Shown here piece after piece: positions 37,290-45,465 of a stretch of DNA of 64,000 nt. The position numbers were made by a program, and so were the translations under genes. Within the stretch, counting starts at the first letter, position 1. Each line of letters starts with the position of its first letter. The stretch lies in NCBI GenBank assembly GCA_910589375.1, contig CAJUTK010000002.1, forward strand, positions 62,001 to 126,000, written 5' to 3'. The notes under the pieces are model-generated. The model was given only the letters and a program-made list of their open reading frames with translations, ran no database searches and was not told the DNA's origin. This DNA comes from an uncultured Bacilli bacterium (GTDB lineage: Bacteria > Bacillota_I > Bacilli_A > RF39 > UBA660).

Positions 37290-37475
37290 ATGGCTGTACC
37301 ATTTAGAAAAGTAAGTAATACTAGAGGAAGAAAAAGAAGAACTCATTATAAAATTAGTGAGAATGGAACAACAAAATGTCCAAAGTGTGGTGCTGAAATT
37401 AGACCACACAGAGTATGTTTAAATTGTGGAACATACAAAGGAAAAGAAGTTATTAAAAATGAAGAAGAAAAATAG
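37290..37475 (+). CDS. rpmF: 50S ribosomal protein L32 (zinc-binding form)
   Basis: 61 residues, [20 protein letters not shown], with a complete CxxC...CxxC zinc ribbon (CPKCG and CLNCG). ATG 37290 is preferred to GTG 37281 because GAGGTGAG (37278-37285) is the binding site. The stop codon lies in the terminator loop. Confidence 0.95.
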   Translation: MAVPFRKVSNTRGRKRRTHYKISENGTTKCPKCGAEIRPHRVCLNCGTYKGKEVIKNEEEK

Positions 37476-37489
37476 TCTTCTTTTTTTTT
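37462..37489 (+). terminator. Rho-independent terminator after rpmF
   Basis: AAGAAGA (37462-37468) pairs with TCTTCTT (37476-37482), followed by seven more T residues. Confidence 0.75.
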
Positions 37490-37497
37490 GATTTTAA

Positions 37498-37506
37498 TGC
37501 TATACT
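37498..37506 (+). promoter_or_regulatory. Extended -10 promoter (TGCTATACT)
   Basis: TGCTATACT followed by TATAGTA closely repeats the arrangement upstream of ezrA (46372). It lies 26 bases before the ATG at 37533. Confidence 0.5.
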
Positions 37507-37532
37507 TATAGTAAGATAGTAGGTGTATATTT

Positions 37533-37949
37533 ATGGATAAAGATAATGAAAAGCTAACAATTGACGATTTATTTTCTAATGAAAAGAATAATGAGAAAGA
37601 GGAAAAGTATTCTATCGATGACTTGTTTGGGAGTGCAGAACCTTCTGATATGGATGAATCTTCTTATGAAGAGGTAGAAGAGCAAGAGGAAGCAGTTACT
37701 GATGAAGAAGAGGAAGTGCCTAAAAAGAGAGAGGAACTAATAGAAGAGGAAGAGAGTCTTTCTTTAGAAGAAGAGATAGAAAAAGAAGAGAGAAAGTCAG
37801 GTAGTAAGAAAAAAATTGCTATTGTTTTAATCGTAGTTTTAATAATTCTTTTTCTTTCAATATTTATTGCAATAAATATTGGTAAAGAAAAGCAAAAGGA
37901 ACATAAGAATGAGAAAGTACACAATCATGAAGTAGTTAAGAAAATATAA
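37533..37949 (+). CDS. Acidic single-span membrane protein
   Basis: 138 residues. A highly acidic cytoplasmic part (1-90) contains two copies of a short motif (TIDDLFS and SIDDLFG). One span (about 93-114) and a short His/Lys-containing external tail follow. No known family. The IDDLF repeats look like short linear docking motifs. It precedes the next surface protein by 16 bases and is probably co-transcribed with it. Confidence 0.65.
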   Translation: MDKDNEKLTIDDLFSNEKNNEKEEKYSIDDLFGSAEPSDMDESSYEEVEEQEEAVTDEEEEVPKKREELIEEEESLSLEEEIEKEERKSGSKKKIAIVLIVVLIILFLSIFIAINIGKEKQKEHKNEKVHNHEVVKKI

Positions 37950-37965
37950 TATGGGGAGAAATGAA

Positions 37966-40149
37966 ATGGAAAATAATGAAGAGAAGAATGTAGTAGATGT
38001 TGAGCAGACTTCTTCTGATTCAGAAAAAATAGAAATTTCTGAAAATGTTTCTGAAGAGGAAGTGATAGAAGAGCAAGCCGTTGCTCCAAGGCATGCAAGC
38101 AGTAATGAAGAGAAGGAAAAGAATGGATTAACGAAAAAACAGAAAATACAAATTGCGATTTCTGTTATTATATTAATCTTAGTAATAGTATCAATAGTTC
38201 TATTCTTTCTTTTACGGAAACCTAATAAGATGGAAAATCCTCCTTCTGATACCAATACGAATAGTAATGTAGAAGAACCAATTAATTATCAAGAGATTGT
38301 TAATGAATATGGATCTAAGTTAGATGAATTAGTTGTTAACTATTCTAAGCAAAATGGCAAAGTTCCTGAACTAGAAGGTATTTTAGAATATGCTAAAGTA
38401 GGGGATTATAAAATTACTTGTAAAGAGAGTTCTATTAATAGTAATAAAAAAGTATATTTAGGAGAATGTAGTATAAATGATTCTAAAGAGGTATATTCTT
38501 ATGGACAAAAAGAAATTCCAAAGCCAGCTGGAGAATCTTTGAAAGTTTATAAAGGAAATACAAAAAATAACGGAATTGTATATACTTTTTCATTAGACTA
38601 TTATGAAGATGAGAAAAATAAGTTTAGTGAAATAGCTACAGTACCTTGTAAAGAAGAAAAGTGTGAAGGAGAAGACGTATTTGAAAGATACGCTGTTATT
38701 ACTGAAAAAGAAACCTTATATGTCTATGATTATATTGATAAAAAGTATTTAGATGTCAGCATTTCATCTTTAGATGATTGGAATATTTTAGATTATAATG
38801 AAAAATTTTACGGTATTTATTATAACAAAAATGAAAAGGATTACTTTTATAGTTTATCAGCAGGAAAAGTATTTCCTGTAGAAGGCTCTTTTTTATCAGA
38901 GATGGGATGGTATCCACATGTAATGTTACCTTCAGGCTATATTCCTCTTTCTATATACGAAGAAAATACTAGTAAAGTGGATTTTGTAAATTTAAAAACA
39001 GGTAAGGTTATTTATACAATAGAAGATGTATATGGCTTCGATATAGATTCTAAAACAAATAAAGCTTATATTTTACAAACTGTAGAGGCAAAGAATGGTG
39101 AAGACACCTCTTATCGATATAAAATATATGATAGTAATGGTTTTGCATTATTTGATGGAGAAGAATTTGATGCTTTCTATCCTCAAAATGGAAAAGTAAT
39201 AACAGTAAAAGATGGTGTTTATAAAATATATAATAGTAATTATCAAACTACTTATACTAGTAAAAAGTATTCAGATGTTTTAACGTTCTGGGAAGATTAT
39301 ATATTAGTTGTAGAAGGCACAAATTTAAATTTAATTAATTATAAAGAAAATGTACTTACAACTTTCCTAAAGGACTGGTCAGAAGAGAAATATTCTTATC
39401 ATAGTATGTTATCTGGTTGGTATACTGAAAATGGTAAGAATGGTATTTACTTGGTAATTGAAGGTGGAGATGTTCCTAAAAATGAAATCTTAAAAAATAA
39501 TCCAGATATGACATTAGAGGATTTAGATGGTTATGATTTAGGATATGAATATTACTATATTCCAACTACGAAGGAAACTGGAAAGATACCTACATATATA
39601 GGTGGATATGCAAAACCAGTATTGTACTTATATCCAATGCTTCCAACATTAGTAAATGTAACATTTAAGTATCCAGAAAGTTTAACGACAACCTATCCAA
39701 AATATAAAGACAATTGGACAGTATTTGCAAGACCAAATGGAGATTTAAGAGATTTAGAAAATAAATATTATTATGGTCTATATTGGGAAGAAAATTTAAA
39801 TCATAGAGTAGATTTTAAAGAAGGATTCTATGTTACCAAAGAAAATGCGATAGAATTCTTAGAGGAAAAATTATCTATTATTGGATTAAATGACCGAGAA
39901 AGAAATGAATTTATAATGTACTGGTTACCAATTTTAGAAAAGAATGGAAAAAGTCTTGTATATTTTGAATTAACAGAAGAAAGAGATTCTTATAGCCCAA
40001 TTCATATTAGTCCAAAACCAAATTCTATGTTAAGAATGGCAATTCACGTAAAGAAAGTAGATAAAAAAGTAAACATAAAAGAACAAAAACTATCTACATT
40101 TAAAAGAACTGGATTTACAGCTGTTGAATGGGGCGGAATTAATTATTAA
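37966..40149 (+). CDS. Large single-span surface protein with beta-rich ectodomain
   Basis: 727 residues from ATG 37966, preferred to 37951 because GGGGAG lies at 37953-37958. An acidic cytoplasmic segment (1-50) and one span (about 60-83) are followed by a long ectodomain. Its first part (about 105-185) is a module also found twice in the protein at 40216 (pattern EYGSKLDEL...KVPELEGIL...VYLGECSIND). The last 190 residues (from PVLYLYPMLPTLVNV) form a separate domain seen in other Firmicutes surface proteins but without a name I know. Function unknown, perhaps sensing or wall binding. Confidence 0.65.
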   Translation: MENNEEKNVVDVEQTSSDSEKIEISENVSEEEVIEEQAVAPRHASSNEEKEKNGLTKKQKIQIAISVIILILVIVSIVLFFLLRKPNKMENPPSDTNTNSNVEEPINYQEIVNEYGSKLDELVVNYSKQNGKVPELEGILEYAKVGDYKITCKESSINSNKKVYLGECSINDSKEVYSYGQKEIPKPAGESLKVYKGNTKNNGIVYTFSLDYYEDEKNKFSEIATVPCKEEKCEGEDVFERYAVITEKETLYVYDYIDKKYLDVSISSLDDWNILDYNEKFYGIYYNKNEKDYFYSLSAGKVFPVEGSFLSEMGWYPHVMLPSGYIPLSIYEENTSKVDFVNLKTGKVIYTIEDVYGFDIDSKTNKAYILQTVEAKNGEDTSYRYKIYDSNGFALFDGEEFDAFYPQNGKVITVKDGVYKIYNSNYQTTYTSKKYSDVLTFWEDYILVVEGTNLNLINYKENVLTTFLKDWSEEKYSYHSMLSGWYTENGKNGIYLVIEGGDVPKNEILKNNPDMTLEDLDGYDLGYEYYYIPTTKETGKIPTYIGGYAKPVLYLYPMLPTLVNVTFKYPESLTTTYPKYKDNWTVFARPNGDLRDLENKYYYGLYWEENLNHRVDFKEGFYVTKENAIEFLEEKLSIIGLNDRERNEFIMYWLPILEKNGKSLVYFELTEERDSYSPIHISPKPNSMLRMAIHVKKVDKKVNIKEQKLSTFKRTGFTAVEWGGINY

Positions 40150-40172
40150 AAGAAGAGAAATCTTCTTTTTTT
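40148..40172 (+). terminator. Rho-independent terminator
   Basis: AAAAGAAGA (40148-40156) pairs with TCTTCTTTT (40161-40169) around GAAA, then T residues. Confidence 0.8.
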
Positions 40173-40192
40173 TCTGATTTTGTGGTATAGTA

Positions 40193-40201
40193 ATAAATAG
40201 G
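40193..40201 (+). promoter_or_regulatory. Extended -10 promoter (TGGTATAGT)
   Basis: TGGTATAGT lies 14 bases before the ATG at 40216. Confidence 0.5.
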
Positions 40202-40215
40202 ATAGGAGTGTTGTT

Positions 40216-41919
40216 ATGTATAATAATCAGAATCCAAATTATCCATATGGGAATTCTTCTAATAATGGACAGATGCAGCCTCAATATAATCAAGGCTATC
40301 AACAAGTAAATTATCCTCAATATGGACAAAATCAAAATAATCCACAGTATGTAGGAAACAATAATTTTAGTGGGTATCAAGTTCCATCTCCCGCGCCTAA
40401 GAAAAGTAAAAAGAAAATCATTCTTATTTCTATAGTAGTAGTGCTTTTAGTAGTTGTTGCGGTAGTAGTTTTTGTTGTACTAGGAAAAAAAGAAGATAAA
40501 AAGAATCCAGAAAATAGTTCTTCTAACGGAACAGTAGATGTTACCTTAGAAGAAATTATGAATCAGTATGGAAATAAAGTAGAAGAAAATCTCTCTCTTT
40601 ATTTAAAAGAAAATAATAAAGTTCCAGAAAAGGAAGAAATATTAGAGCTATCTAAAATAGATGGTTATGAGATAGTATGTGAGACTGTTCAACTTTCTTC
40701 AACAGGAAAAGCTTATTTAGGAAAGTGTATCATTAATAATTCTACAGATACTTACGATTACGGAACTTATTCTGATGAAAGGGCTCTTTTAAAGGAATAT
40801 GGTACACGCGCTTTAGCGTACGTTAATGATTATGAAAAAGCAAATAATAAGCTTCCTAATACAATTGATATTAATTTTGAATCTAAGGTCGAATGTGAAG
40901 CTGTTAAAATTTATGATTCTTCCAATTTATATTTAAAAGATTGTAGTGTGAATGGGTCAAAAGAAAAGTATTCTTTTGGATATGAAAAAGAACCAGGCTC
41001 TGTCTATATTACATATGCTGGTCATAATTATGAAGTAATAGGGGAAATGACTACTTCTGATTTCGAATCATCACAAGTAAGTAAAAAGATCATTAAGTGT
41101 ACCACAAATGATTGTTCTTTAGATAAGTATTTAGGTTCTTATATAGCTGTTAAAGAAAAAGATGGCAATATAATTATTTATGATATAAAGTCTTCTACTA
41201 GTGTTTTTGCTGTAACAAGTAATTTAAAATATACTTTTATAGAGAGAAATGGTACAGAGGTTTATGGTGTTCTTTTAAAGAATGCGAAAGGACAAGAAGC
41301 TTTATATTCTTTTGCAGATAGAAGATTAATGCAAGAATATGGTAAATATTACTATGATTGGACACCTTATATAAGTGGTGATGGAGTATGGGGAGAGTAT
41401 CCAAGTATAGAGACTAAGAAAAACCTATTACCAGTTAGAAAGACTTTAAAGGGAAAGTATGGTTTAATAAATACTTATAATGGAGAGGTCGTTTTACCAT
41501 TTGAATACGATACTATCTTTATGGATAACCAGTATATTAATGTTACAAAAAATTCTAAAAGAGGATTAATTGATTTAGATGGTAAGAAAATTCTTCTAGG
41601 TGGTAATTTTTATGATGAATTTGTAATAGCAGATCACCAAGAACTTTATGTTATGACTTATGGAGATAATATTTTACAGATTGTTAATATTGAAGGAAAA
41701 TTAATAAAGAAAATAGCGGATATTCCAGTAGGATATGTTCTTATGAAAGAAGATGGATATTCTAGCTTTTATTATAAAGAAGAAGATGGAAAAATAATTT
41801 TTACAGTTCTATTTAAAACAAATAAGCAAGGAAATCCATGTGCTATATACACTTATAATTTAACAAATAGTACTTTAAATATTGATGAAGATAGATGTGA
41901 AGCTTATAAAGATAAATAA
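40216..41919 (+). CDS. Single-span surface protein with duplicated module and WG repeats
   Basis: 567 residues. The Asn/Gln/Tyr/Pro-rich cytoplasmic N terminus (1-60) is low-complexity. One span lies at about 73-93. Two copies of the module shared with the preceding surface protein follow (about 110-180 and 188-255, Cys pair in each). A beta-propeller-like region with WG-type repeats (KYGLINTYNGEVVLPFEYD; KRGLIDLDGKKI) occupies roughly 400-530. WG repeats are found in surface and peptidase-associated proteins; the ligand is unknown. Own promoter and following T-box promoter make it a single-gene unit. Confidence 0.65.
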   Translation: MYNNQNPNYPYGNSSNNGQMQPQYNQGYQQVNYPQYGQNQNNPQYVGNNNFSGYQVPSPAPKKSKKKIILISIVVVLLVVVAVVVFVVLGKKEDKKNPENSSSNGTVDVTLEEIMNQYGNKVEENLSLYLKENNKVPEKEEILELSKIDGYEIVCETVQLSSTGKAYLGKCIINNSTDTYDYGTYSDERALLKEYGTRALAYVNDYEKANNKLPNTIDINFESKVECEAVKIYDSSNLYLKDCSVNGSKEKYSFGYEKEPGSVYITYAGHNYEVIGEMTTSDFESSQVSKKIIKCTTNDCSLDKYLGSYIAVKEKDGNIIIYDIKSSTSVFAVTSNLKYTFIERNGTEVYGVLLKNAKGQEALYSFADRRLMQEYGKYYYDWTPYISGDGVWGEYPSIETKKNLLPVRKTLKGKYGLINTYNGEVVLPFEYDTIFMDNQYINVTKNSKRGLIDLDGKKILLGGNFYDEFVIADHQELYVMTYGDNILQIVNIEGKLIKKIADIPVGYVLMKEDGYSSFYYKEEDGKIIFTVLFKTNKQGNPCAIYTYNLTNSTLNIDEDRCEAYKDK

Positions 41920-41921
41920 TA

Positions 41922-41949
41922 TTGACAACTTAGAAAAATATGGTATAAT
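41922..41949 (+). promoter_or_regulatory. Strong promoter of the T-box operon
   Basis: TTGACA (41922-41927), 16-base spacer, TATAAT (41944-41949) with TGG in front. The closest match to the full consensus in the window. Confidence 0.85.
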
Positions 41950-41954
41950 GAATT

Positions 41955-42160
41955 TGAGTTTAATTAGCTGTGAAAAATAGTAGTATCAAATTGTTAGTAA
42001 TTAGAAATCTAGTGGTAGATGAAAACTAGACAAGACAATATTGAGAAGTTACCTATTGGGAGCTAAATCGTTAATCGCGTTAAGATAAGAGGGCATAAGA
42101 TATTATGAAATAGGATGGTACCGCGAGTAATTCGTTCCTATATTTCATAATATTTTTTTG
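41955..42160 (+). promoter_or_regulatory. T-box riboswitch leader (probably tyrosine-specific)
   Basis: Stem I closes by TTAGCT (41964-41969) with AGCTAA (42061-42066). The T-box core GGATGGTACCGCG at 42113-42125 carries TGGT to pair with tRNA ACCA. The terminator is ATATTATGAAATA (42100-42112) with TATTTCATAATAT (42141-42153) and a T tract. In the specifier loop the 5' side offers AGTA and the 3' side GAAGTTAC. The Tyr codon UAC is at 42050-42052, though GUU and UUA frames overlap it. tyrS as third gene favours Tyr. Uncharged tRNA would open transcription into deoC-dUTPase-tyrS. Confidence 0.93.
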
Positions 42161-42176
42161 TTATAAGGAGGATTTT

Positions 42177-42896
42177 ATGGAATTAAATAGTTATATTGAT
42201 CATACCAATTTAAAAGCTACAGCGACTGTAGAAGATATTAAGAAATTGTGTGAAGAGGCTAAAAAATATCATTTTGCTAGTGTATGTGTACATCCCTTTT
42301 ATGTAAGACTTGCAAGAGAATTATTAAAAGGAAGCAGCGTAGAAGTAGGAACAGTAATCGGTTTTCCATTAGGAGCTAATACAATGGAAGTAAAATCATT
42401 TGAGGCTATTAATGCTATTGAAAATGGTGCTACTGAAATTGATATGGTTATTAATTTATCTGCTTTAAAGAATAAGGATTATGATTATGTAAAAGAAGAA
42501 ATAGAAGAAATTAGAGATGCTATTGATGGGCATACTTTAAAAGTAATTATTGAGACTTGTTATCTAGATGAAAACGAGATTATAAAGATGACTGAAATCT
42601 GTAATGAAACATTTGTAAATTTTATTAAAACATCTACTGGTTTTGGAACATGTGGTGCTACTGTAGAAGCAGTAGAAATTATGAACAAACATAAAAATGA
42701 TGTATTAGAAATTAAAGCTAGTGGTGGTATAAGGGATATAGAAACTGCTGAGGCTATGATTAAAGCAGGAGCTACGAGACTTGGAACTAGTAGCGGAGTT
42801 GTGCTTATGCAAGTAGAAAGTACTTGTGAATGCTCTAATCACGAAGAAGGTCATGAATGCCATTGTCATGATGGAAAGTGTGATTGTCATGAATAG
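42177..42896 (+). CDS. deoC: Deoxyribose-phosphate aldolase with Cys/His-rich C-terminal tail
   Basis: 239 residues. The class I aldolase barrel is complete, with Schiff-base K151 in KTSTGF and proton-relay K180 in IKASGG. It splits 2-deoxyribose-5-phosphate into glyceraldehyde-3-phosphate and acetaldehyde. After the normal end of the enzyme (about residue 212, GTSSGVVLM), some 25 residues are added with six Cys and five His in CxC/HxC/CH spacing, a likely metal-binding tail. It is the first gene behind the T-box, with AAGGAGG before the ATG. Overlaps the next gene by eight bases. Confidence 0.93.
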   Translation: MELNSYIDHTNLKATATVEDIKKLCEEAKKYHFASVCVHPFYVRLARELLKGSSVEVGTVIGFPLGANTMEVKSFEAINAIENGATEIDMVINLSALKNKDYDYVKEEIEEIRDAIDGHTLKVIIETCYLDENEIIKMTEICNETFVNFIKTSTGFGTCGATVEAVEIMNKHKNDVLEIKASGGIRDIETAEAMIKAGATRLGTSSGVVLMQVESTCECSNHEEGHECHCHDGKCDCHE

Positions 42897-43377
42897 CGTT
42901 TGGTATGAAATCTATGAAGAAAATAAAAGATTAGATGAAATATTTATTAATCGTTATAAAGATAGTGATCCTGAATTTATTAGAAAGAATGGAATTGAAT
43001 TTTTAGTAGAGTTAGGAGAATTTGTAAATGAAACGAAATGCTTTAAGTATTGGACGGTAAAGAAACCAGATATGGAAAAAGTATTAGATGAGTTTGCAGA
43101 CTGTATTACTATTCTTTTAACATTCTTTAATTATTTAGATTTGGACTTAGAGAATATGAGTAGCCCATATGATAGTGATAATATCTTAGATGTTATTAAT
43201 GATACTTACCGATTAGGGACAGAATTATTAGACAATTATAATGAAGGATTAGTAAAGACTATTTTTTCTAACTTAATGCATATTAGTAGGTTATTGCATA
43301 TAAAAGAAGAAGATGTAATGGATGCTATTTTTAAGAAATTAAAAATAGTAGAAGAAAGATTAAACAGTAATTATTAG
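42889..43377 (+). CDS. Dimeric dUTPase-like all-alpha NTP pyrophosphatase
   Basis: 162 residues from ATG 42889, inside the end of deoC. Other in-frame Met codons exist upstream (42826, 42871), and no start has a strong binding site. The metal-binding helices show ExxE in FLVELGEFVNE and ExxxD in LDEFADCI, with the WTVKKPD linker of the dUTPase_2 family. The predicted reaction is dUTP (or a related dNTP) to the monophosphate and pyrophosphate. Pairing with deoC suggests deoxynucleotide housekeeping. tyrS follows after 10 bases. Confidence 0.8.
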   Translation: MNSVWYEIYEENKRLDEIFINRYKDSDPEFIRKNGIEFLVELGEFVNETKCFKYWTVKKPDMEKVLDEFADCITILLTFFNYLDLDLENMSSPYDSDNILDVINDTYRLGTELLDNYNEGLVKTIFSNLMHISRLLHIKEEDVMDAIFKKLKIVEERLNSNY

Positions 43378-43387
43378 GAGGAATATT

Positions 43388-44611
43388 ATGACATTATTTG
43401 AAGATTTAACATGGAGAGGACTTATAAAAGATATTAGTTCTCCAGAATTAGAAAAAAAATTAAATGAAGAGAAATTAACGTTTTATATTGGAACAGATCC
43501 AACAGCTGATTCTATGCATATAGGGCATTTTTCATCATTTTTAATAGCATCTAGACTTGCTCGTTATGGCCATAAGCCAATTCTACTTGTAGGAGGAGCA
43601 ACAGGTCTTATTGGAGATCCAAAACCATCTAAAGAACGCCAAATGATTACCAAAGAAGAAGTAGAAAAGAATGTAGCGGGTCTAACTCAACAAGCTGAAA
43701 AAATATTTGGATTTGAAGTAGTAAATAACTATGATTGGACAAAAGATATAACGATTTTAGATTTCTTAAGAGATTATGGAAAATATATAAACGTTAATTA
43801 TATGTTAGATAAAGATATCATTAGCAGAAGATTAGAATCAGGGATTACTTTCTGTGAATTTGCTTATACCTTATTACAAGGAATGGATTTCGTTCATCTA
43901 TATGAAGATAAAGGTGTTACTTTGCAAGTAGCAGGTTCTGATCAATGGGGAAATATTACAACAGGAATAGAACTTGCTCGTAAGAAAAGCGATGTAGAAT
44001 TATTTGGTATGACAATGCCACTAGTATTAGATGCGAATGGTGTTAAATTTGGAAAAACAGAAGGAAATGCCTTGTGGTTAGATAAGAATAAGACATCTAG
44101 TTATGAGCTATACCAATACTTAATTAATTCTGATGATAAATGTGTAATTGATTATTTAAAGAAACTAACTTTTTTAACAAAAGAAGAGATAGAAAAAATA
44201 GAATCTGAGCATAATGCTGCTCCAGAAAAGAGAATGGCTCAAAAGGCTTTAGCGCACGAAGTAATTACTTTCCTACATGGAGAAGAAGAATATGAAAAAG
44301 CACTTCGTATTAGTGAAGTACTATTTAGTGGTAATATTAAAGAGTTATCTTTAGAAGAAATTGAAGATGGATTTAAAGATGTTCCAAACTTTACTGCTAA
44401 AGAATCTACTTTATTAGAATTATTAGTAGATAATGGTATTGCTACTAGTAGAAGGGAAGCAAGAGAATTCTTAACTGCTGGTTCTATTTCTATCAATGGT
44501 GAGAAAGTAACAGATGAGAATATGGTTATTAATAAAGAATTAGCGATTGAATCTAAAGTGATTATTGTAAGAAAAGGAAAAAAGAAATATTACATGGGAA
44601 TATTTGAATAA
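43388..44611 (+). CDS. tyrS: Tyrosine--tRNA ligase
   Basis: 407-residue class I synthetase. HIGH at 44-47, GSDQWGNITTG for tyrosine/ATP binding, KFGKT (220-224), and a C-terminal S4 RNA-binding domain (about 335-405). AGGAGG precedes the ATG. It is the last gene of the T-box operon and the probable reason for tRNA-Tyr control. The operon ends at a bidirectional terminator shared with rpsD. Confidence 0.96.
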   Translation: MTLFEDLTWRGLIKDISSPELEKKLNEEKLTFYIGTDPTADSMHIGHFSSFLIASRLARYGHKPILLVGGATGLIGDPKPSKERQMITKEEVEKNVAGLTQQAEKIFGFEVVNNYDWTKDITILDFLRDYGKYINVNYMLDKDIISRRLESGITFCEFAYTLLQGMDFVHLYEDKGVTLQVAGSDQWGNITTGIELARKKSDVELFGMTMPLVLDANGVKFGKTEGNALWLDKNKTSSYELYQYLINSDDKCVIDYLKKLTFLTKEEIEKIESEHNAAPEKRMAQKALAHEVITFLHGEEEYEKALRISEVLFSGNIKELSLEEIEDGFKDVPNFTAKESTLLELLVDNGIATSRREAREFLTAGSISINGEKVTDENMVINKELAIESKVIIVRKGKKKYYMGIFE

Positions 44612-44620
44612 AGTGAAAAT

Positions 44621-44646
44621 AAAAAAGGAACATAAGTTCCTTTTTC
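44621..44646. terminator. Bidirectional terminator between tyrS and rpsD
   Basis: AAAAAAGGAAC (44621-44631) pairs with GTTCCTTTTT (44636-44645) around ATAA, with A and T tracts at the two sides. Confidence 0.85.
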
Positions 44647-44649
44647 TTT

Positions 44650-45255
44650 TTATCCTCTGTTGTAGAATTCTACGATTAATGATTCATTAATATCAGCATT
44701 TAATTCGCTTCTTTCTGGATATCTTACATAAGAACCAGATAATTTTGTATCATCAAAAGTAACAAAATCAACACGTCTTGATAAAGCTTCTAAAGAAGTT
44801 TTAATAATAGTCATTTCTTTAGAGTTTTCTTTAACGGCGATTACATCACCAGGTTTACAAGTATAAGAAGGAATATTAACATTCTTTCCATTTACTGTAA
44901 TATGACCATGGTTAACTAATTGACGAGCACCTCTTCTAGTAGTAGAAAGACCCATACGATAAACTAGATTATCTAAACGACTCTCTAGTAGCTTTAATAA
45001 GTTTTCACCATGAACACCTTTCATCTTACCAGCTAAAACAAAAGTCTTATGGAATTGTTTTTCATTAAGTCCATACATAAATTTAACTTTTTGTTTTTCT
45101 TGTAACTGAACACCGTAGTCAGATAACTTTTTACCACGTTTGTTTCCATGTTGACCTGGAGCATATGGCTTTCTAGCTAATTCTTCTCCAGTTTCAAGAA
45201 TAGAGAAACCAAAACGACGTGATTTTCTGTAACTTGAATCAGTATATCTTGACAT
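44650..45255 (-). CDS. rpsD: 30S ribosomal protein S4
   Basis: 201 residues, MSRYTDSSYRKSRRFGFS, with the S4 RNA-binding domain in the middle (RLDNLVYRMGLSTTRRGARQ). ATG 45255 is taken because AAAGGAG lies eight bases upstream; an ATG at 45261 is too close to it. S4 nucleates 30S assembly. It is monocistronic, with a structured leader that probably mediates autoregulation. Confidence 0.96.
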   Translation of the reverse strand: MSRYTDSSYRKSRRFGFSILETGEELARKPYAPGQHGNKRGKKLSDYGVQLQEKQKVKFMYGLNEKQFHKTFVLAGKMKGVHGENLLKLLESRLDNLVYRMGLSTTRRGARQLVNHGHITVNGKNVNIPSYTCKPGDVIAVKENSKEMTIIKTSLEALSRRVDFVTFDDTKLSGSYVRYPERSELNADINESLIVEFYNRG

Positions 45256-45261
45256 CTTCAT

Positions 45262-45412
45262 TCTCCTTTCATAATATTTGATGAATGAAGCTATTTTACT
45301 AATTTATAGGGTGTCTTATTTCAATATCTTCACCTGCAGCAAGATTACAAATAACCCCTATAGGTAATAGACACATTATAAATTCTAAAACACGCTGCAA
45401 ATCCATCGCAGT
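45262..45412 (-). promoter_or_regulatory. Structured rpsD leader, candidate S4 autoregulatory element
   Basis: About 150 bases separate the transcript start from rpsD. On the minus strand a small hairpin CTGCGATGGATTTGCAG is followed by a long arm closed by GTGTCT and AGACAC. The arm holds CCTATAGGGGTTAT and CTGCTGCAGGTGAAG internal elements. Firmicutes rpsD genes have S4-binding leaders of this size; the match to that class is inference. Confidence 0.6.
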
Positions 45413-45416
45413 TTTA

Positions 45417-45445
45417 ATTATATTATGGAATAGTAAATAAGTCAA
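45417..45445 (-). promoter_or_regulatory. Promoter for rpsD
   Basis: On the minus strand TTGACT (45445-45440), 17-base spacer, TATAAT (45422-45417). Confidence 0.85.
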
Positions 45446-45465
45446 GTAAAATAATAGAATATGTC

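Noticed and set aside
42826..42888. Upstream starts for the dUTPase-like gene (42826, 42871)
   Set aside because: They would extend the protein far into deoC in another frame with no family-like sequence, so the extra residues look like the shadow of the Cys/His tail codons.
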